A stretch of DNA of 64,000 nt from Achromobacter deleyi. Lineage in GTDB: Bacteria; Pseudomonadota; Gammaproteobacteria; Burkholderiales; Burkholderiaceae_B. The notes below the pieces were generated by a model. It was not told the origin of the DNA. It made no database searches and saw only the letters and a program-made list of their open reading frames with translations. The translations under genes and the position numbers were made by a program. Location: NCBI RefSeq assembly GCF_902859705.1, contig NZ_CADIJO010000021.1, forward strand, positions 1 to 64,000, read 5' to 3'. This document shows, one piece after another, positions 47,357 to 57,510 of this stretch (positions are counted from its first letter, which is position 1; each line of letters starts with the position of its first letter).

Positions 47357-47857
47357 TTAATTCGGGGCTTTCGCTTCAGGGGCGGCGGCCGCGTTCGAGC
47401 CTTCTTTCTCGGCCGAGCCGTACAGGAACTTGCTGATCAGCTGTTCCAGCACGACGGCGCTTTGGGTATAGCGGATTTTTCCGCCATCGGCAAAGTTGTC
47501 TTCTTCGCTGCCCGGGGTCAAGCCCAGGTACTGTTCGCCCAGCAGGCCGGACGTGAGGATGGCCGCGGACGAGTCCTTGGGGAACTGGTAGGCCGTTTCC
47601 AGGTTGATCGCCACGACGGCCTGGAAGGTCTTGTCGTCGAAGGAAATCTTGGCGATGCGGCCGACCACCACGCCCGCGCTTTTCACGGGCGCACGGACCT
47701 TGAGGCCGCCTACGTTATCGAAATTGGCCGTGAGCGTATAGGTGGGAGCAAAAGAAAAGGTGCTCAAGTTGCCGGCGCGCAACGCCAGGAACGCCAGCGC
47801 GGCCGCGCCCAGCAATACGAACAGGCCTACCCAGAAGTCGGTTTTTTCGCGTGACAT
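47357..47857 (-). CDS. mlaD: MCE-domain protein MlaD
   Basis: A 166-aa inner-membrane-anchored MCE protein that forms the periplasmic ring of the MlaFED complex. It has one N-terminal helix (VGLFVLLGAAALAFLALRAG), then the MCE domain with ANFDNVGGLKVRAPVKSAGVVVGRI and the pore-region GLLGEQYLGLTPGSEE. The length is close to E. coli MlaD (183 aa). Confidence 0.95.
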   Translation of the reverse strand: MSREKTDFWVGLFVLLGAAALAFLALRAGNLSTFSFAPTYTLTANFDNVGGLKVRAPVKSAGVVVGRIAKISFDDKTFQAVVAINLETAYQFPKDSSAAILTSGLLGEQYLGLTPGSEEDNFADGGKIRYTQSAVVLEQLISKFLYGSAEKEGSNAAAAPEAKAPN

Positions 47858-47869
47858 GATCGATCCGTA

Positions 47870-48658
47870 TCAGTTTCCAAACATCAAGGCAGTAAGCAGG
47901 AAGTCCAGCCCCAGCACCGCCAGCGAGCCCACCACGACCGTGCGGGTGGTGGCGCGGGCGACGCCTTCGGGAGTGGGTTTGGCCTGCCAGCCTTCGTAAA
48001 GCGCAACCAGCGTCACCGTGACGCCGAACACCAGGCTTTTGAGGACGCCGTTCAGGACGTCGTTCCAGACATCGACGCCGCCCTGCATCTGCGACCAGAA
48101 GGCGCCTGCGTCAACGCCAATCATCAGGACGCCCACGACCCAGCCGCCCAGGATGCCGACCATGGAAAACACGGCGGCCAGGATCGGCATGGCGATGATG
48201 CCGCCCCACAGGCGCGGCACCAGGACGCGCCGCACGGGGTCGACCGCCATGACTTCCATCGCGGACAGTTGTTCGCCGGCCTTCATCAGGCCGATTTCAG
48301 CGGTGAGCGAGGTGCCGGCCCGGCCGGCGAACAGCAGCGCCGTGACCACGGGGCCCAGCTCGCGCACCAGCGACAGCGCGACCAGCAGGCCCAGAGATTC
48401 CGAGGCGCCGTAGCGGTTCAGCGTGTAGTAGCCCTGCAGGCCCAGCACGAAACCCACGAACATGCCGGACACGGCAATGATCAGCAGCGAGTAGTTGCCG
48501 ATGAAATGGACCTGTTGCGACACCAGCCGGGGGCGCGACAGCGCGATGCCGCTGCGCGCCAGCATGGCGCCGAAGAAACGGGTGAAGCCGCCGATGCCGG
48601 TGATGCGGTTGCGCAGCCAGCCGCCCAGCGCGCCGATGGCGTTGTTCGATGCGTTCAT
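47870..48658 (-). CDS. mlaE: Phospholipid ABC transporter permease MlaE
   Basis: A 262-aa permease of the MlaE family with five or six membrane segments. The family core is [19 protein letters not shown] near residue 75 and [20 protein letters not shown] near 123. The start at 48658 overlaps the mlaF stop by 4 bp. It pairs with MlaF and MlaD in the inner membrane. Confidence 0.95.
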   Translation of the reverse strand: MNASNNAIGALGGWLRNRITGIGGFTRFFGAMLARSGIALSRPRLVSQQVHFIGNYSLLIIAVSGMFVGFVLGLQGYYTLNRYGASESLGLLVALSLVRELGPVVTALLFAGRAGTSLTAEIGLMKAGEQLSAMEVMAVDPVRRVLVPRLWGGIIAMPILAAVFSMVGILGGWVVGVLMIGVDAGAFWSQMQGGVDVWNDVLNGVLKSLVFGVTVTLVALYEGWQAKPTPEGVARATTRTVVVGSLAVLGLDFLLTALMFGN

Positions 48659-49491
48659 GCGCGGCGCCCTTGTTGTTGCGACAGCCATTTCTGGAAAGCC
48701 GGCGTCTCGGGGTACTGGAACGCGACCGGGCCGTCGGGTTCGCCTTTCAGGAATTGCTGCACGTAGGGGTCTTGCGAGGCCGACAGGCTCTCGGGGCTGC
48801 CGGCGGCCTTGAGTTCGCCCTGCCCCACCAGGTAGACCTGGTCGGCGATGGCGAAGGATTCGTGCACGTCGTGGGTGATCAGCACCGAGGCGCAGCCCAG
48901 GCGGTCGGCCAGGCTGCGGATCAGGCGGGCAGTGATGCCCAGAGAGATCGGGTCCAGGCCGGCGAAGGGCTCGTCGTACAGGATGAGTTCGGGTTCGAGC
49001 ACCACCGCGCGGGCCAGCGCCACTCGGCGGGCCATGCCGCCGGACACCTCGGCCACCTTCAGGTGGGCCGCGGCGCGCAGGCCCACGGCATCGAGCTTGT
49101 CCAGCACGCGTTCGGTGATGTCGGATTCGGTCAACCGCGTGTGCTCGCGTAGCGGAAACGCCACGTTTTCGAAGACATTCAGGTCGGTGAACAGCGCGCC
49201 CTGCTGGAACAGCACCCCCATGCGCTTGCGCAGGGCTTGCAGTTCGGCGGGCGTGGCGCGGGCGATGTCCTGGCCGAAAGCCAGCACCGTGCCTTCCTTG
49301 GCGACGAGCTGGCCGGTGGCGGCCCGCAGCAGGGTCGTCTTGCCGGAACCGGAGCCGCCCATGATGGCGACCACCTGGCCCGGGCGCGCTTCCATGGAAA
49401 TGTCGCGCAGGACGGTGAAATCACCGTAGCCGAGCGCCACGCCTTGCAGGTGCAGGGCAAATTCCGGGGGGCTGCTGGTTTGAGCGGGCAT
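48655..49491 (-). CDS. mlaF: Phospholipid ABC transporter ATPase MlaF
   Basis: A 278-aa ATPase with Walker [10 protein letters not shown] near residue 44, signature [12 protein letters not shown] near 147 and Walker [13 protein letters not shown]. The C-terminal extension resembles that used in MlaF for contact with its partner. It is the first gene of mlaF-E-D-A-C, with a TACAAT -10 candidate at 49659-49654 on the minus strand. Confidence 0.95.
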   Translation of the reverse strand: MPAQTSSPPEFALHLQGVALGYGDFTVLRDISMEARPGQVVAIMGGSGSGKTTLLRAATGQLVAKEGTVLAFGQDIARATPAELQALRKRMGVLFQQGALFTDLNVFENVAFPLREHTRLTESDITERVLDKLDAVGLRAAAHLKVAEVSGGMARRVALARAVVLEPELILYDEPFAGLDPISLGITARLIRSLADRLGCASVLITHDVHESFAIADQVYLVGQGELKAAGSPESLSASQDPYVQQFLKGEPDGPVAFQYPETPAFQKWLSQQQGRRA

Positions 49492-49754
49492 GGGCAACGA
49501 ACGGGTGTTTCGGTGGCGAATGCCCTGCTGCCGCGCTCGTGGGCGGGCGGAAAGACCGGCCGGCGCGAGCGAGACAGGCTGCGTCGGGAAGCGCCCTGTT
49601 ACTCATATGCCGGGTGCAGGAAGACAAACTGTTGCACCCAGCGGCGAGGGGCCATTGTAGCCCGATGATTTGTCACCGCAGTGCGGTATGGCTGTCCGTG
49701 GAACAGTGTTTTCGCCCCGGGGAACAATCGACGGGCCGCCGGCGGGCCCCCGCG
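49492..49754. promoter_or_regulatory. Upstream region of the mla operon
   Basis: 263 bp between the mlaF start and the oxidoreductase stop. It holds a TACAAT -10 (minus, 49659-49654) and a small dyad GGGTGCA / TGCACCC around 49613-49640. If this -10 is used, the mla leader is about 155 nt. No gene is visible. Confidence 0.4.
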
Positions 49755-50816
49755 TCAGCCGTCAGAGCGCGCCGTTGCGGTCTCGCGGACCAGCCGGGCG
49801 ACCAGCGCGGCCGTGCTTTCGCGCCGGGCCAGCGGGGCGCCCTGGCCTGCCCAGAGGGACAGAACGGCCACGTTGCCGGCTTTGCCGCCCGCCGTGCGCA
49901 TCGGGCGCGTCAGCGCATTCTGCAGGGGGTACGGCAGGATGTCGTCTGATAATTGGTCGGCATCCCGCATGAAGGAATTCACGATGCCGCGGGCCGGACG
50001 TCCGGAGAAAGCCCGCGTCACCCGGGATTGCTCGGCGCGCGAGGCGGGCAGCACCGCCTTGTAGGCGTCGTTGATGCCGGCTTCGTCGGTGGTCAGGAAG
50101 GCCGTCCCCATTTGTGCGGCCTGGGCGCCCAGGGCCAGCGCGGCCGCAATGCCGCGGCCGTCCATGATGCCGCCGGACGCAATCACAGGCACCGACACCG
50201 CGTCGGCGATCTGCGGTACCAGCGCCATGGTGCCGATCAGCGAATGCTCGAAATCGTCCAGGAAGGTGCCCCGATGGCCGCCCGCTTCGGCGCCCTGGGC
50301 CACGATGGCGTCCACCCCGTCCTGCTCCAGCGCCATGGCCTCGCGCACCGTGGTGGCGGTGCCGACCGTCAGGATGCCCAGCTCGCGGCAGCGAGCCAGT
50401 GCATCGGCGGGCATGCGGCCGAACGTGAAGCTGAAGACCGCCGGCCGCGCGCGCAGCACCGCGTCGATCTGGCCGGGCAACGGGTCGGCCTGGGGGCCGG
50501 GAGCCGCGGGCGCCGGCAGGCCCAACTGCGCGTGGTAGCGGGCCATCAGGTCCAGCATGCGGGCGGCGTCGCCGTGGTAGGGCTGCTCGGACACCGAGGC
50601 GAACAGATTGATCGCGAATGGCCGGTCGGTACGTTCGCGGATCGCGCCCGCGGCCGCGTCAATCTGTTCGGGAGTGAGGTAAGCCGCCCCAAGGGACCCC
50701 AGGACGCCCGCCTTCGACGCCTCGGACACCAGCTCGACCGTCGTCGCGCCGCCGGCCATGGGCGCCTGGATGATGGGGTGGTCGAGCTTGAGCTGATCGA
50801 GAAGGCGGGATGCCAT
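49755..50816 (-). CDS. FMN-dependent NAD(P)H oxidoreductase / nitronate monooxygenase family
   Basis: A 353-aa TIM-barrel flavoprotein of the 2-nitropropane dioxygenase/nitronate monooxygenase family. It opens LKLDHPIIQAPMAGG (FMN contact) and contains IVAQGAEAGGHRG near residue 190, with the phosphate-binding VIASGGIMDGRGIAAALALG near 218 and QMGTAFLTTDEA. AGGAGA precedes the ATG. It follows a Bug-family gene by 18 bp. The in vivo substrate is unknown. Confidence 0.9.
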   Translation of the reverse strand: MASRLLDQLKLDHPIIQAPMAGGATTVELVSEASKAGVLGSLGAAYLTPEQIDAAAGAIRERTDRPFAINLFASVSEQPYHGDAARMLDLMARYHAQLGLPAPAAPGPQADPLPGQIDAVLRARPAVFSFTFGRMPADALARCRELGILTVGTATTVREAMALEQDGVDAIVAQGAEAGGHRGTFLDDFEHSLIGTMALVPQIADAVSVPVIASGGIMDGRGIAAALALGAQAAQMGTAFLTTDEAGINDAYKAVLPASRAEQSRVTRAFSGRPARGIVNSFMRDADQLSDDILPYPLQNALTRPMRTAGGKAGNVAVLSLWAGQGAPLARRESTAALVARLVRETATARSDG

Positions 50817-50834
50817 GGAAGTCTCCTGGTTGGT

Positions 50835-51812
50835 TTACTGAAGCTGGATGTTTCCAGCCTTGATGACGTGGGCCCACTTGGCCGTTTCGCTCTTGATGAA
50901 TGCGCCGAATTCCTCGGGCGTGCCGCCGCCGGCCTGGCTGCCGGTGTCGGCAATGGCCTTCTGCACGTCCGCTTCCTTCAGGATGCGGTTGAGCTCGGCG
51001 TTGAGCTTGGCGATGATGGGCGCGGGGGTGCCGGCGGGAGCGACGATGCCCTGCCAGTTGTACGACTCGAAACCCGGCAGGCCGGATTCCGCCATGGTGG
51101 GCACGTCCGGCAGCACGGCCAGGCGCTGGGCCGACGTCACCGCGATCGGATGGATCTTCTTGCCCTGGATGGCAGGCAGCGCCGAATAGCCCATTTCGAA
51201 CATCATCGAGATATGGCCGCCCATCAGGTCGGTCGCGGCCAGGCTGCCGCCCTTGTACGGTACGTGCACGATGTCGATCTTGGCCTGCTCGCGGAACATT
51301 TCACCCGACAGGTGGTGTGCGCCGCCCACGCCAGACGAACCGAACGAGAGCTTGCCCGGCTGCTTCTTGGCCATGGCGATCAGGTCGGCCAGCGTCTTGA
51401 CCGGCAGCTCGTTGTTCACGCTGAGCACCAGCGGGCTGTTTTCGATCAGGATGACCGGCGCCAGGTCTTTCAGCGGGTCATAGGGCATGTCCTTCATCAG
51501 AGACGGGTTCACCGCCATCGGCGCCAGGTTGCCGGTGCCGATGGTGTAGCCGTCCGGGGCGGCCTTGGCGATGAGGTTGGTGCCGACGACGCCACCCGCC
51601 CCGGCCTTGTTTTCCACCACGATGGGCTGGCCCAGCGATTCGCCCAGCTTGCGCGCGAGCAGGCGCACGCGGGTGTCGGCAAAGCCGCCCGGGGCGTAGG
51701 GCACGATCATGGTGATGGGTTTGGCGGGCCAGTCGGTGGCCTGGGCCTGAGCGGCGCCGCTGAAGGCGGCGAAGGCCGCCAGGGCGGCGACCAGGGGGCG
51801 TAGCGATTTCAT
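50835..51812 (-). CDS. Bug-family (TctC) extracytoplasmic solute-binding protein
   Basis: A 325-aa periplasmic binding protein, the second Bug protein of the window. The signal peptide is residues 1-24 (ending GAAQAQA), followed by WPAKPITMIVPYAPGGFADT. The ligand loop reads GGFAD where the other Bug protein has GGSTD. It lies between an MFS gene (34 bp) and the flavin oxidoreductase gene, on the same strand, so a three-gene operon is likely. Confidence 0.92.
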   Translation of the reverse strand: MKSLRPLVAALAAFAAFSGAAQAQATDWPAKPITMIVPYAPGGFADTRVRLLARKLGESLGQPIVVENKAGAGGVVGTNLIAKAAPDGYTIGTGNLAPMAVNPSLMKDMPYDPLKDLAPVILIENSPLVLSVNNELPVKTLADLIAMAKKQPGKLSFGSSGVGGAHHLSGEMFREQAKIDIVHVPYKGGSLAATDLMGGHISMMFEMGYSALPAIQGKKIHPIAVTSAQRLAVLPDVPTMAESGLPGFESYNWQGIVAPAGTPAPIIAKLNAELNRILKEADVQKAIADTGSQAGGGTPEEFGAFIKSETAKWAHVIKAGNIQLQ

Positions 51813-51846
51813 GCTGGGTGACTCCTCTTTCTAATGTGATGGGTTC

Positions 51847-53052
51847 CTAGGAACCGATCGCATTATGCCCAGCGTTGGGGGCGGCGACGCTGATATTTCC
51901 CAAGCGCCAGGCCGACAGCGCCAGCAGCGCCGCGCCGCCCGCCAGCACCTGCGGCAAACCGGCGCCCCAGCGGGCCGCGCCCGAGGCCAGCAGCGGGCCC
52001 AGGATCTGCCCGGCGGCAAAGGCCGACGTCATGATGGCAGCGGCGCGCGGCGCAGCCGGCCCGGCCAGGCGCTGGGCGGCCAGCATGCCCGCCTGGGTGA
52101 TGACCATGAACGTGCCGCCTACCAGCACCGCCGCGACGATGACGGCGGCTAGCGTGTGCCAGATCGCCACGGCCAGCATGCCCAGCGCCATCACGGCTTG
52201 CGCGCCACGCCAGACCGCCTTGTCGTCCAGCGCTTGCGCCACGCGGGGCGCAAGCAGGCAGGACAGCGCGGCCGCCAGGCCGAACAGCGGCCAGGCCCAG
52301 CCGAACACCGCGGGGTCGGGAACGATCTCGCGGGCCATGGCCGGCAGGAATGTGGCGGGAATGATGTAGCCGGCGCCGAAGATGCCGTAGTGCAACGCCA
52401 GCCGGCCGATGCCTGGAGGCAGGCCGGCAGTCGCGGCCACCGTTCCCAGGTGCGCCTTGGCATCGGCGCGGGACAGGCGTGGCCAGGCCAGCGCGGACAA
52501 GCCCAGGGTCAGGATGCCCAGCGCCGTCCAGTTGCCGTTGGCGTCGGCGCCCGCGGCCATCAGCGCCAGGCAGGCCAGGCCCGTCAGGGCGATGCCGGCG
52601 CCAACCCCGGCGTAGGTGATGGCGGCGACGGCCGGCCGGCGCGGATCGTCGGCGGCCACAGGCCGGGCGGCGGCAATGCAGATGAAGGCGCTGGCGCTGG
52701 CGTAGCCCGCCGCCAGCCGCAGCAGGGCCCAGGCCAGCACGCCGTGGACCCAGGGCATTGCCAGGGTCAACAAGCCCACGGCCAGCAGACTGGTGGCCAG
52801 CATGGCGCGCGGATGGCGCGGCGGGCGCACCGCCGCGGCCAAGGCGCCCAGCAGGTAGCCCGCGTAATTGGCCGATGCCAGCCAGCTGCCCTGCGCCAGC
52901 GACAGCCCCGCCTCCTGGGCCATCAGCGGCCAGACGGGGGTGAAGGCGAACCGGCCGATGCCCATGGCGGCGGCCAGGGCCAGCGCGGCAGGCCAGGCCA
53001 GCGAGACGGCCCCGCGCGGGCGGACGGAATCAGGGTGGGTGGCTATTGACAT
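51847..53052 (-). CDS. MFS transporter (YbfB/YjiJ family)
   Basis: A 401-aa inner-membrane protein with twelve hydrophobic segments and the YbfB/YjiJ family opening (LALAAAMGIGRFAFTPVWPLM). GIGRFAxTP is diagnostic for this MFS subgroup. ATG 53052 is used. It is divergent from a LysR gene 65 bp away and probably heads the MFS-Bug-oxidoreductase operon. The substrate is unknown. Confidence 0.9.
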   Translation of the reverse strand: MSIATHPDSVRPRGAVSLAWPAALALAAAMGIGRFAFTPVWPLMAQEAGLSLAQGSWLASANYAGYLLGALAAAVRPPRHPRAMLATSLLAVGLLTLAMPWVHGVLAWALLRLAAGYASASAFICIAAARPVAADDPRRPAVAAITYAGVGAGIALTGLACLALMAAGADANGNWTALGILTLGLSALAWPRLSRADAKAHLGTVAATAGLPPGIGRLALHYGIFGAGYIIPATFLPAMAREIVPDPAVFGWAWPLFGLAAALSCLLAPRVAQALDDKAVWRGAQAVMALGMLAVAIWHTLAAVIVAAVLVGGTFMVITQAGMLAAQRLAGPAAPRAAAIMTSAFAAGQILGPLLASGAARWGAGLPQVLAGGAALLALSAWRLGNISVAAPNAGHNAIGS

Positions 53053-53098
53053 GGGTCCCACTCTACGGCTGTACTAATATCTTGAATAGTGAATTATT

Positions 53099-53114
53099 AA
53101 GAACATGAGTTCTT
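53099..53114. promoter_or_regulatory. Palindrome directly before the LysR gene
   Basis: AAGAAC-ATGA-GTTCTT is a perfect inverted repeat ending 3 bp before the LysR start codon. The adjoining 53076-53100 is AT-rich and includes TCTTGAAT and ATTAAGA words. Together they look like the LysR binding region that controls both divergent genes. Confidence 0.55.
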
Positions 53115-53117
53115 GAA

Positions 53118-53990
53118 ATGAGAAACTTAGACCTCGACGCGTTGCAGATTTTCAAGGCGGTGGCCGACCACGGCGGCGTGGCGCGCGCCGCGGCCCACCT
53201 GAATCGGGTGCAGTCCAATGTGTCGACGCGCCTGAAGCAACTGGAAAGTTCGCTGGCGGCGCCGCTCTTTCGGCGCCAGAACCGGCGGCTGGTGCTGTCC
53301 GACCAGGGGCGCGTGCTGCTGTCCTATGCCGACCGCCTGCTGCGCCTGTCGGCCGAGGCCCAGGCCGCGGTGCGCGACGGCGCGCCGCAGGGCCTGCTGC
53401 GCATCGGCACCATGGAAAGCACGGCTGCCGCGCGCCTGCCGCCCATCCTGGCGGCCTACCACGCGGCCTGGCCGCAAGTGCGCATCGAACTGATCACCGG
53501 CACGTCGGGCGCCTTGGCGGCCAAGGTGCGCAACTACGAGATCGAAGCCGCCTTCGTGGCCGAACCGTTCGACGCCCAGGGCCTGGCGCAACAGCCGGCC
53601 TTCCAGGAAGAACTGGCGCTGATTTCCCCCTTGGCCTGGCCTGAAATCCATGGCCCCCAAGATGTGGGCGACCGCAGCGTCATCGCGTTCACGGCCGGCT
53701 GTTCGTACCGCCGCATCCTGGAATCGTGGTTCGGCCAGGCAGGCGTGGCGCCGGGCAAGGTCATGGAATTCGCCTCGTATCACGCCATCGTGGCCTGCGT
53801 GGCCGCGGGTTCGGGCGTGGCCATCGTGCCGCGTTCGGTGCTGGCCGTGCTGGGGGCGCAAGCGTCGCTGCGCGTTACACCCCTGTCCGGTCAGCACGGC
53901 CGCGCGCAGACGCAGCTGGTCTGGCGCGCAGATGACGAAACGCCTGCATTGCAGGCGTTTCAGGACATGCTTGCGCAGCGCCGCCCATGA
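53118..53990 (+). CDS. LysR-family transcriptional regulator
   Basis: A 290-aa LysR protein. The winged HTH is at residues 3-62 (DLDALQIFKAVADHGGVARA, then LNRVQSNVSTRLKQLESSL), and the effector domain follows from about 92. There is no Shine-Dalgarno in front of the ATG; the place is taken by a palindrome, which suggests tight autoregulation. It is divergent from the MFS gene, which it probably controls. Confidence 0.92.
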   Translation: MRNLDLDALQIFKAVADHGGVARAAAHLNRVQSNVSTRLKQLESSLAAPLFRRQNRRLVLSDQGRVLLSYADRLLRLSAEAQAAVRDGAPQGLLRIGTMESTAAARLPPILAAYHAAWPQVRIELITGTSGALAAKVRNYEIEAAFVAEPFDAQGLAQQPAFQEELALISPLAWPEIHGPQDVGDRSVIAFTAGCSYRRILESWFGQAGVAPGKVMEFASYHAIVACVAAGSGVAIVPRSVLAVLGAQASLRVTPLSGQHGRAQTQLVWRADDETPALQAFQDMLAQRRP

Positions 53991-54006
53991 TGGGCGGGCT
54001 TTGGGG

Positions 54007-54645
54007 TCAGAAGCGGTAGCCGACGCCCATGGTCAGCACCCACGGGTCGATGCGCGCGGTGCCGATGTGTTCGCCGTTCAGCTTCACCTTCGACTTGATG
54101 TCGATGTAGCGGATGTCGGCGTTCATGAACCAGCGTTCGTTGATCTTGATGTCCGCGCCCAGTTGCGCAGCCACGCCCCACGAGTCGCCCATCTTCAGGT
54201 CCGAACCCTTCAGCGCGCCTTCGGCCTTGGTGTCGAAGAACTTGGTGTAGTTGATGCCCACGCCGATGTAGGGCTGGACCATGCTGTCGGGCAGGATGTG
54301 CCATTGCAGGCTGAGCGTGGGCGGCAATTGCTTGCTCGAACCGATCTTGCCCAGGCCGCTGCCGTGCACGTCATGCTGGAACGGCCAGGCGCCCAGCAGT
54401 TCGATGCCGATGTTGCGCGTGGCCATGTAGGCCAGCGTGAAGCTGGGGCGCACATTGTTGTTGGCATCGAGCTTGACGCTGCCGTCGAGCACGGTGCCGT
54501 TGTTCGATGCGGGGCGGACCTGCGTTGCGCCGACCCGGAACAGGATGTCGCCGGCTTCGTGGGCCTGGGCGGGGGCGGCAAACGCGCCGGCAGCGATCAG
54601 GCCGGCGATGGCGGTGGCGCGGATACGCCCATTCAGCGAAAACAT
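54007..54645 (-). CDS. ompW: OmpW-family outer-membrane protein
   Basis: A 212-aa eight-stranded beta-barrel protein of the OmpW family. The signal peptide ends in APAQA, followed by AGDILFRVGATQVRP, the family N-terminus. LSLQWHILPDSMVQPYIGVGINYT near residue 118 is typical, and the last residue is Phe (VGYRF) as required for barrel assembly. GGAGAAG precedes ATG 54645. An FNR-type box lies 63 bp upstream. Related proteins pass small hydrophobic compounds and rise under low oxygen. Confidence 0.93.
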   Translation of the reverse strand: MFSLNGRIRATAIAGLIAAGAFAAPAQAHEAGDILFRVGATQVRPASNNGTVLDGSVKLDANNNVRPSFTLAYMATRNIGIELLGAWPFQHDVHGSGLGKIGSSKQLPPTLSLQWHILPDSMVQPYIGVGINYTKFFDTKAEGALKGSDLKMGDSWGVAAQLGADIKINERWFMNADIRYIDIKSKVKLNGEHIGTARIDPWVLTMGVGYRF

Positions 54646-54707
54646 TTTCTTCTCCGATCTTTCCATGGGGTGAGTGGAAAGGTTCGCAGACCCGGCGCCG
54701 GGGCCGG

Positions 54708-54721
54708 TTGATATGCGTCAA
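54708..54721. promoter_or_regulatory. FNR/Anr-like box upstream of ompW
   Basis: TTGAT-ATGC-GTCAA matches the FNR consensus TTGAT-N4-ATCAA with one mismatch. It is centred about 70 bp before the ompW start codon. E. coli ompW is known to be FNR-regulated, which supports the reading. Confidence 0.6.
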
Positions 54722-54798
54722 ACGCTGCGGGCAAGCCGGCGCCGCCGTGGCTGCACTGCAACAACGGGCAGCGCAGACGGCAAGCGCAAGGGGGGGAA

Positions 54799-55326
54799 TC
54801 AGGCCAGCGCGGCCAGGAACACGGCGGCGCCCAGCGCCAGCATCAGGAAGGGGCTGACCCGCGTGTAGACCAGCGCCAACGTGGATGCCGCGGCCACGCC
54901 CCAGGCCCACGCGCCGCCTTCGGCCGCGCGCAGCACGGTGCATGACGATGCCAGGATCATGCCGGCGGCGACCGGCACCAGTCCGGCTTCGATGGCGCGC
55001 ACGCAGGTCGCGTGGCGGTAGCGGGCCCAGACTCGCGCCAGCGCATAGATCAGCAGCGAACAGGGCAGGAAGATCGCGATCGACGCGGCGATCGCACCGG
55101 CCCATCCACCGACGTGCCAGCCGATCAGCGTCACCAGCAGCGAGGCCGGACCGGGCGTGATGCGCGACAGCGCGAAGTAGTCCAGGAATTGCGATTCGTT
55201 GATCCAGCCATAGCTGTCCACCGCCTGGCGGTGGATGTCGGGCAGGATGCTCTGGCCGCCGCCCACCGTCAGGAACGACAGCGGCGTGAACACCGAGAAC
55301 AGGTCGTGCAGCAGGGCCAGGTTCAT
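54799..55326 (-). CDS. Chromate transporter family protein, half-size (second of pair)
   Basis: A 175-aa membrane protein with one CHR domain. It has FTPLSFLTVGGGQSILPDIH near the N-terminus, a proline-rich ALSRITPGPASLL motif near residue 55 and about five helices. Half-size CHR proteins work as pairs. Its partner gene is directly upstream, with a 4-bp overlap (ATGA). Chromate or another anion is the likely substrate by family; the direction of transport is not shown. Confidence 0.9.
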   Translation of the reverse strand: MNLALLHDLFSVFTPLSFLTVGGGQSILPDIHRQAVDSYGWINESQFLDYFALSRITPGPASLLVTLIGWHVGGWAGAIAASIAIFLPCSLLIYALARVWARYRHATCVRAIEAGLVPVAAGMILASSCTVLRAAEGGAWAWGVAAASTLALVYTRVSPFLMLALGAAVFLAALA

Positions 55327-55910
55327 GATTGCCGTTCCTGGCGACCCTGCTGGCGCAAGCGGCTGTAGGCGATGCCGATGGACAGCGGCGCCATGGCGCC
55401 CACCACCCACAGCAAGGGCAGGCGCAACAGGAAGATCGCGGCAAAGGTCACGCCCATGATCGCGGCCGGCACCCAACCCACCAGCGCGCGCCGCGCGGCG
55501 CGCAAGCCCGTCTGCAGCGATACGCCCACCGCCGCGGCCGCCACGCCCGCCATGGCCACGTGCAGCCCCTGCGACTGCGCCATGCTGGCAAACAGCGCGG
55601 CCACGCCGATGGCCACGATCATCGGCGGCACCGTGATGCCCAGGCCGCCCAGCAAGGCCCCCGGGCCGCCGCGCAGCCGAAACCCGATCCAGATGGCCAG
55701 GTTCACCACGTTCACGCCGGGAAACGATTGCGCCAGCGCCAGCCCGCTCAGAAAGTCGGATTCCGACATCCAGCGCCGGTGCTGCACGAATTCGCGCATC
55801 ATCCAGCCGCTCAGGCCGCCGCCAAAGCTGGTCAGGCCAACCTTGGTGAAGGCCAGGAATATCTGCGGCAGCGTCGGCGGGGCGGCAAGCTCGGGGTCGG
55901 AGGCGGACAT
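55323..55910 (-). CDS. Chromate transporter family protein, half-size (first of pair)
   Basis: A 195-aa membrane protein with one CHR domain: FTKVGLTSFGGGLSGWMMRE near residue 22, LALAQSFPGVNVVNLAIWIG near 58 and then further helices. The two half-size genes differ clearly from each other, as usual for antiparallel SCHR pairs. I use ATG 55910; ATG 55940 is an in-frame alternative, and neither has a good ribosome-binding site. Confidence 0.88.
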   Translation of the reverse strand: MSASDPELAAPPTLPQIFLAFTKVGLTSFGGGLSGWMMREFVQHRRWMSESDFLSGLALAQSFPGVNVVNLAIWIGFRLRGGPGALLGGLGITVPPMIVAIGVAALFASMAQSQGLHVAMAGVAAAAVGVSLQTGLRAARRALVGWVPAAIMGVTFAAIFLLRLPLLWVVGAMAPLSIGIAYSRLRQQGRQERQS

Positions 55911-55969
55911 GGCGGGGGCGGCGGCGGATCGATGCCGCATCTTACGGAAACCAGAATGTCGGTTGCCTG

Positions 55970-56010
55970 AAAAGACTTCGCCGCCTTGGCACCAGGTGCA
56001 AAAGGCGGCG
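55970..56010 (-). terminator. Terminator after gltD
   Basis: CGCCGCCTT / AAGGCGGCG arms with an inner GCACC/GGTGC stem are followed on the minus strand by a T-rich tract (TCTTTT). It separates gltBD from the chromate-transporter pair. Confidence 0.7.
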
Positions 56011-56035
56011 AATTCAGGGCGTTGTGCGCCGGGAA

Positions 56036-57502
<1,467 letters not shown>

Positions 57503-57510
57503 GGTATCCC

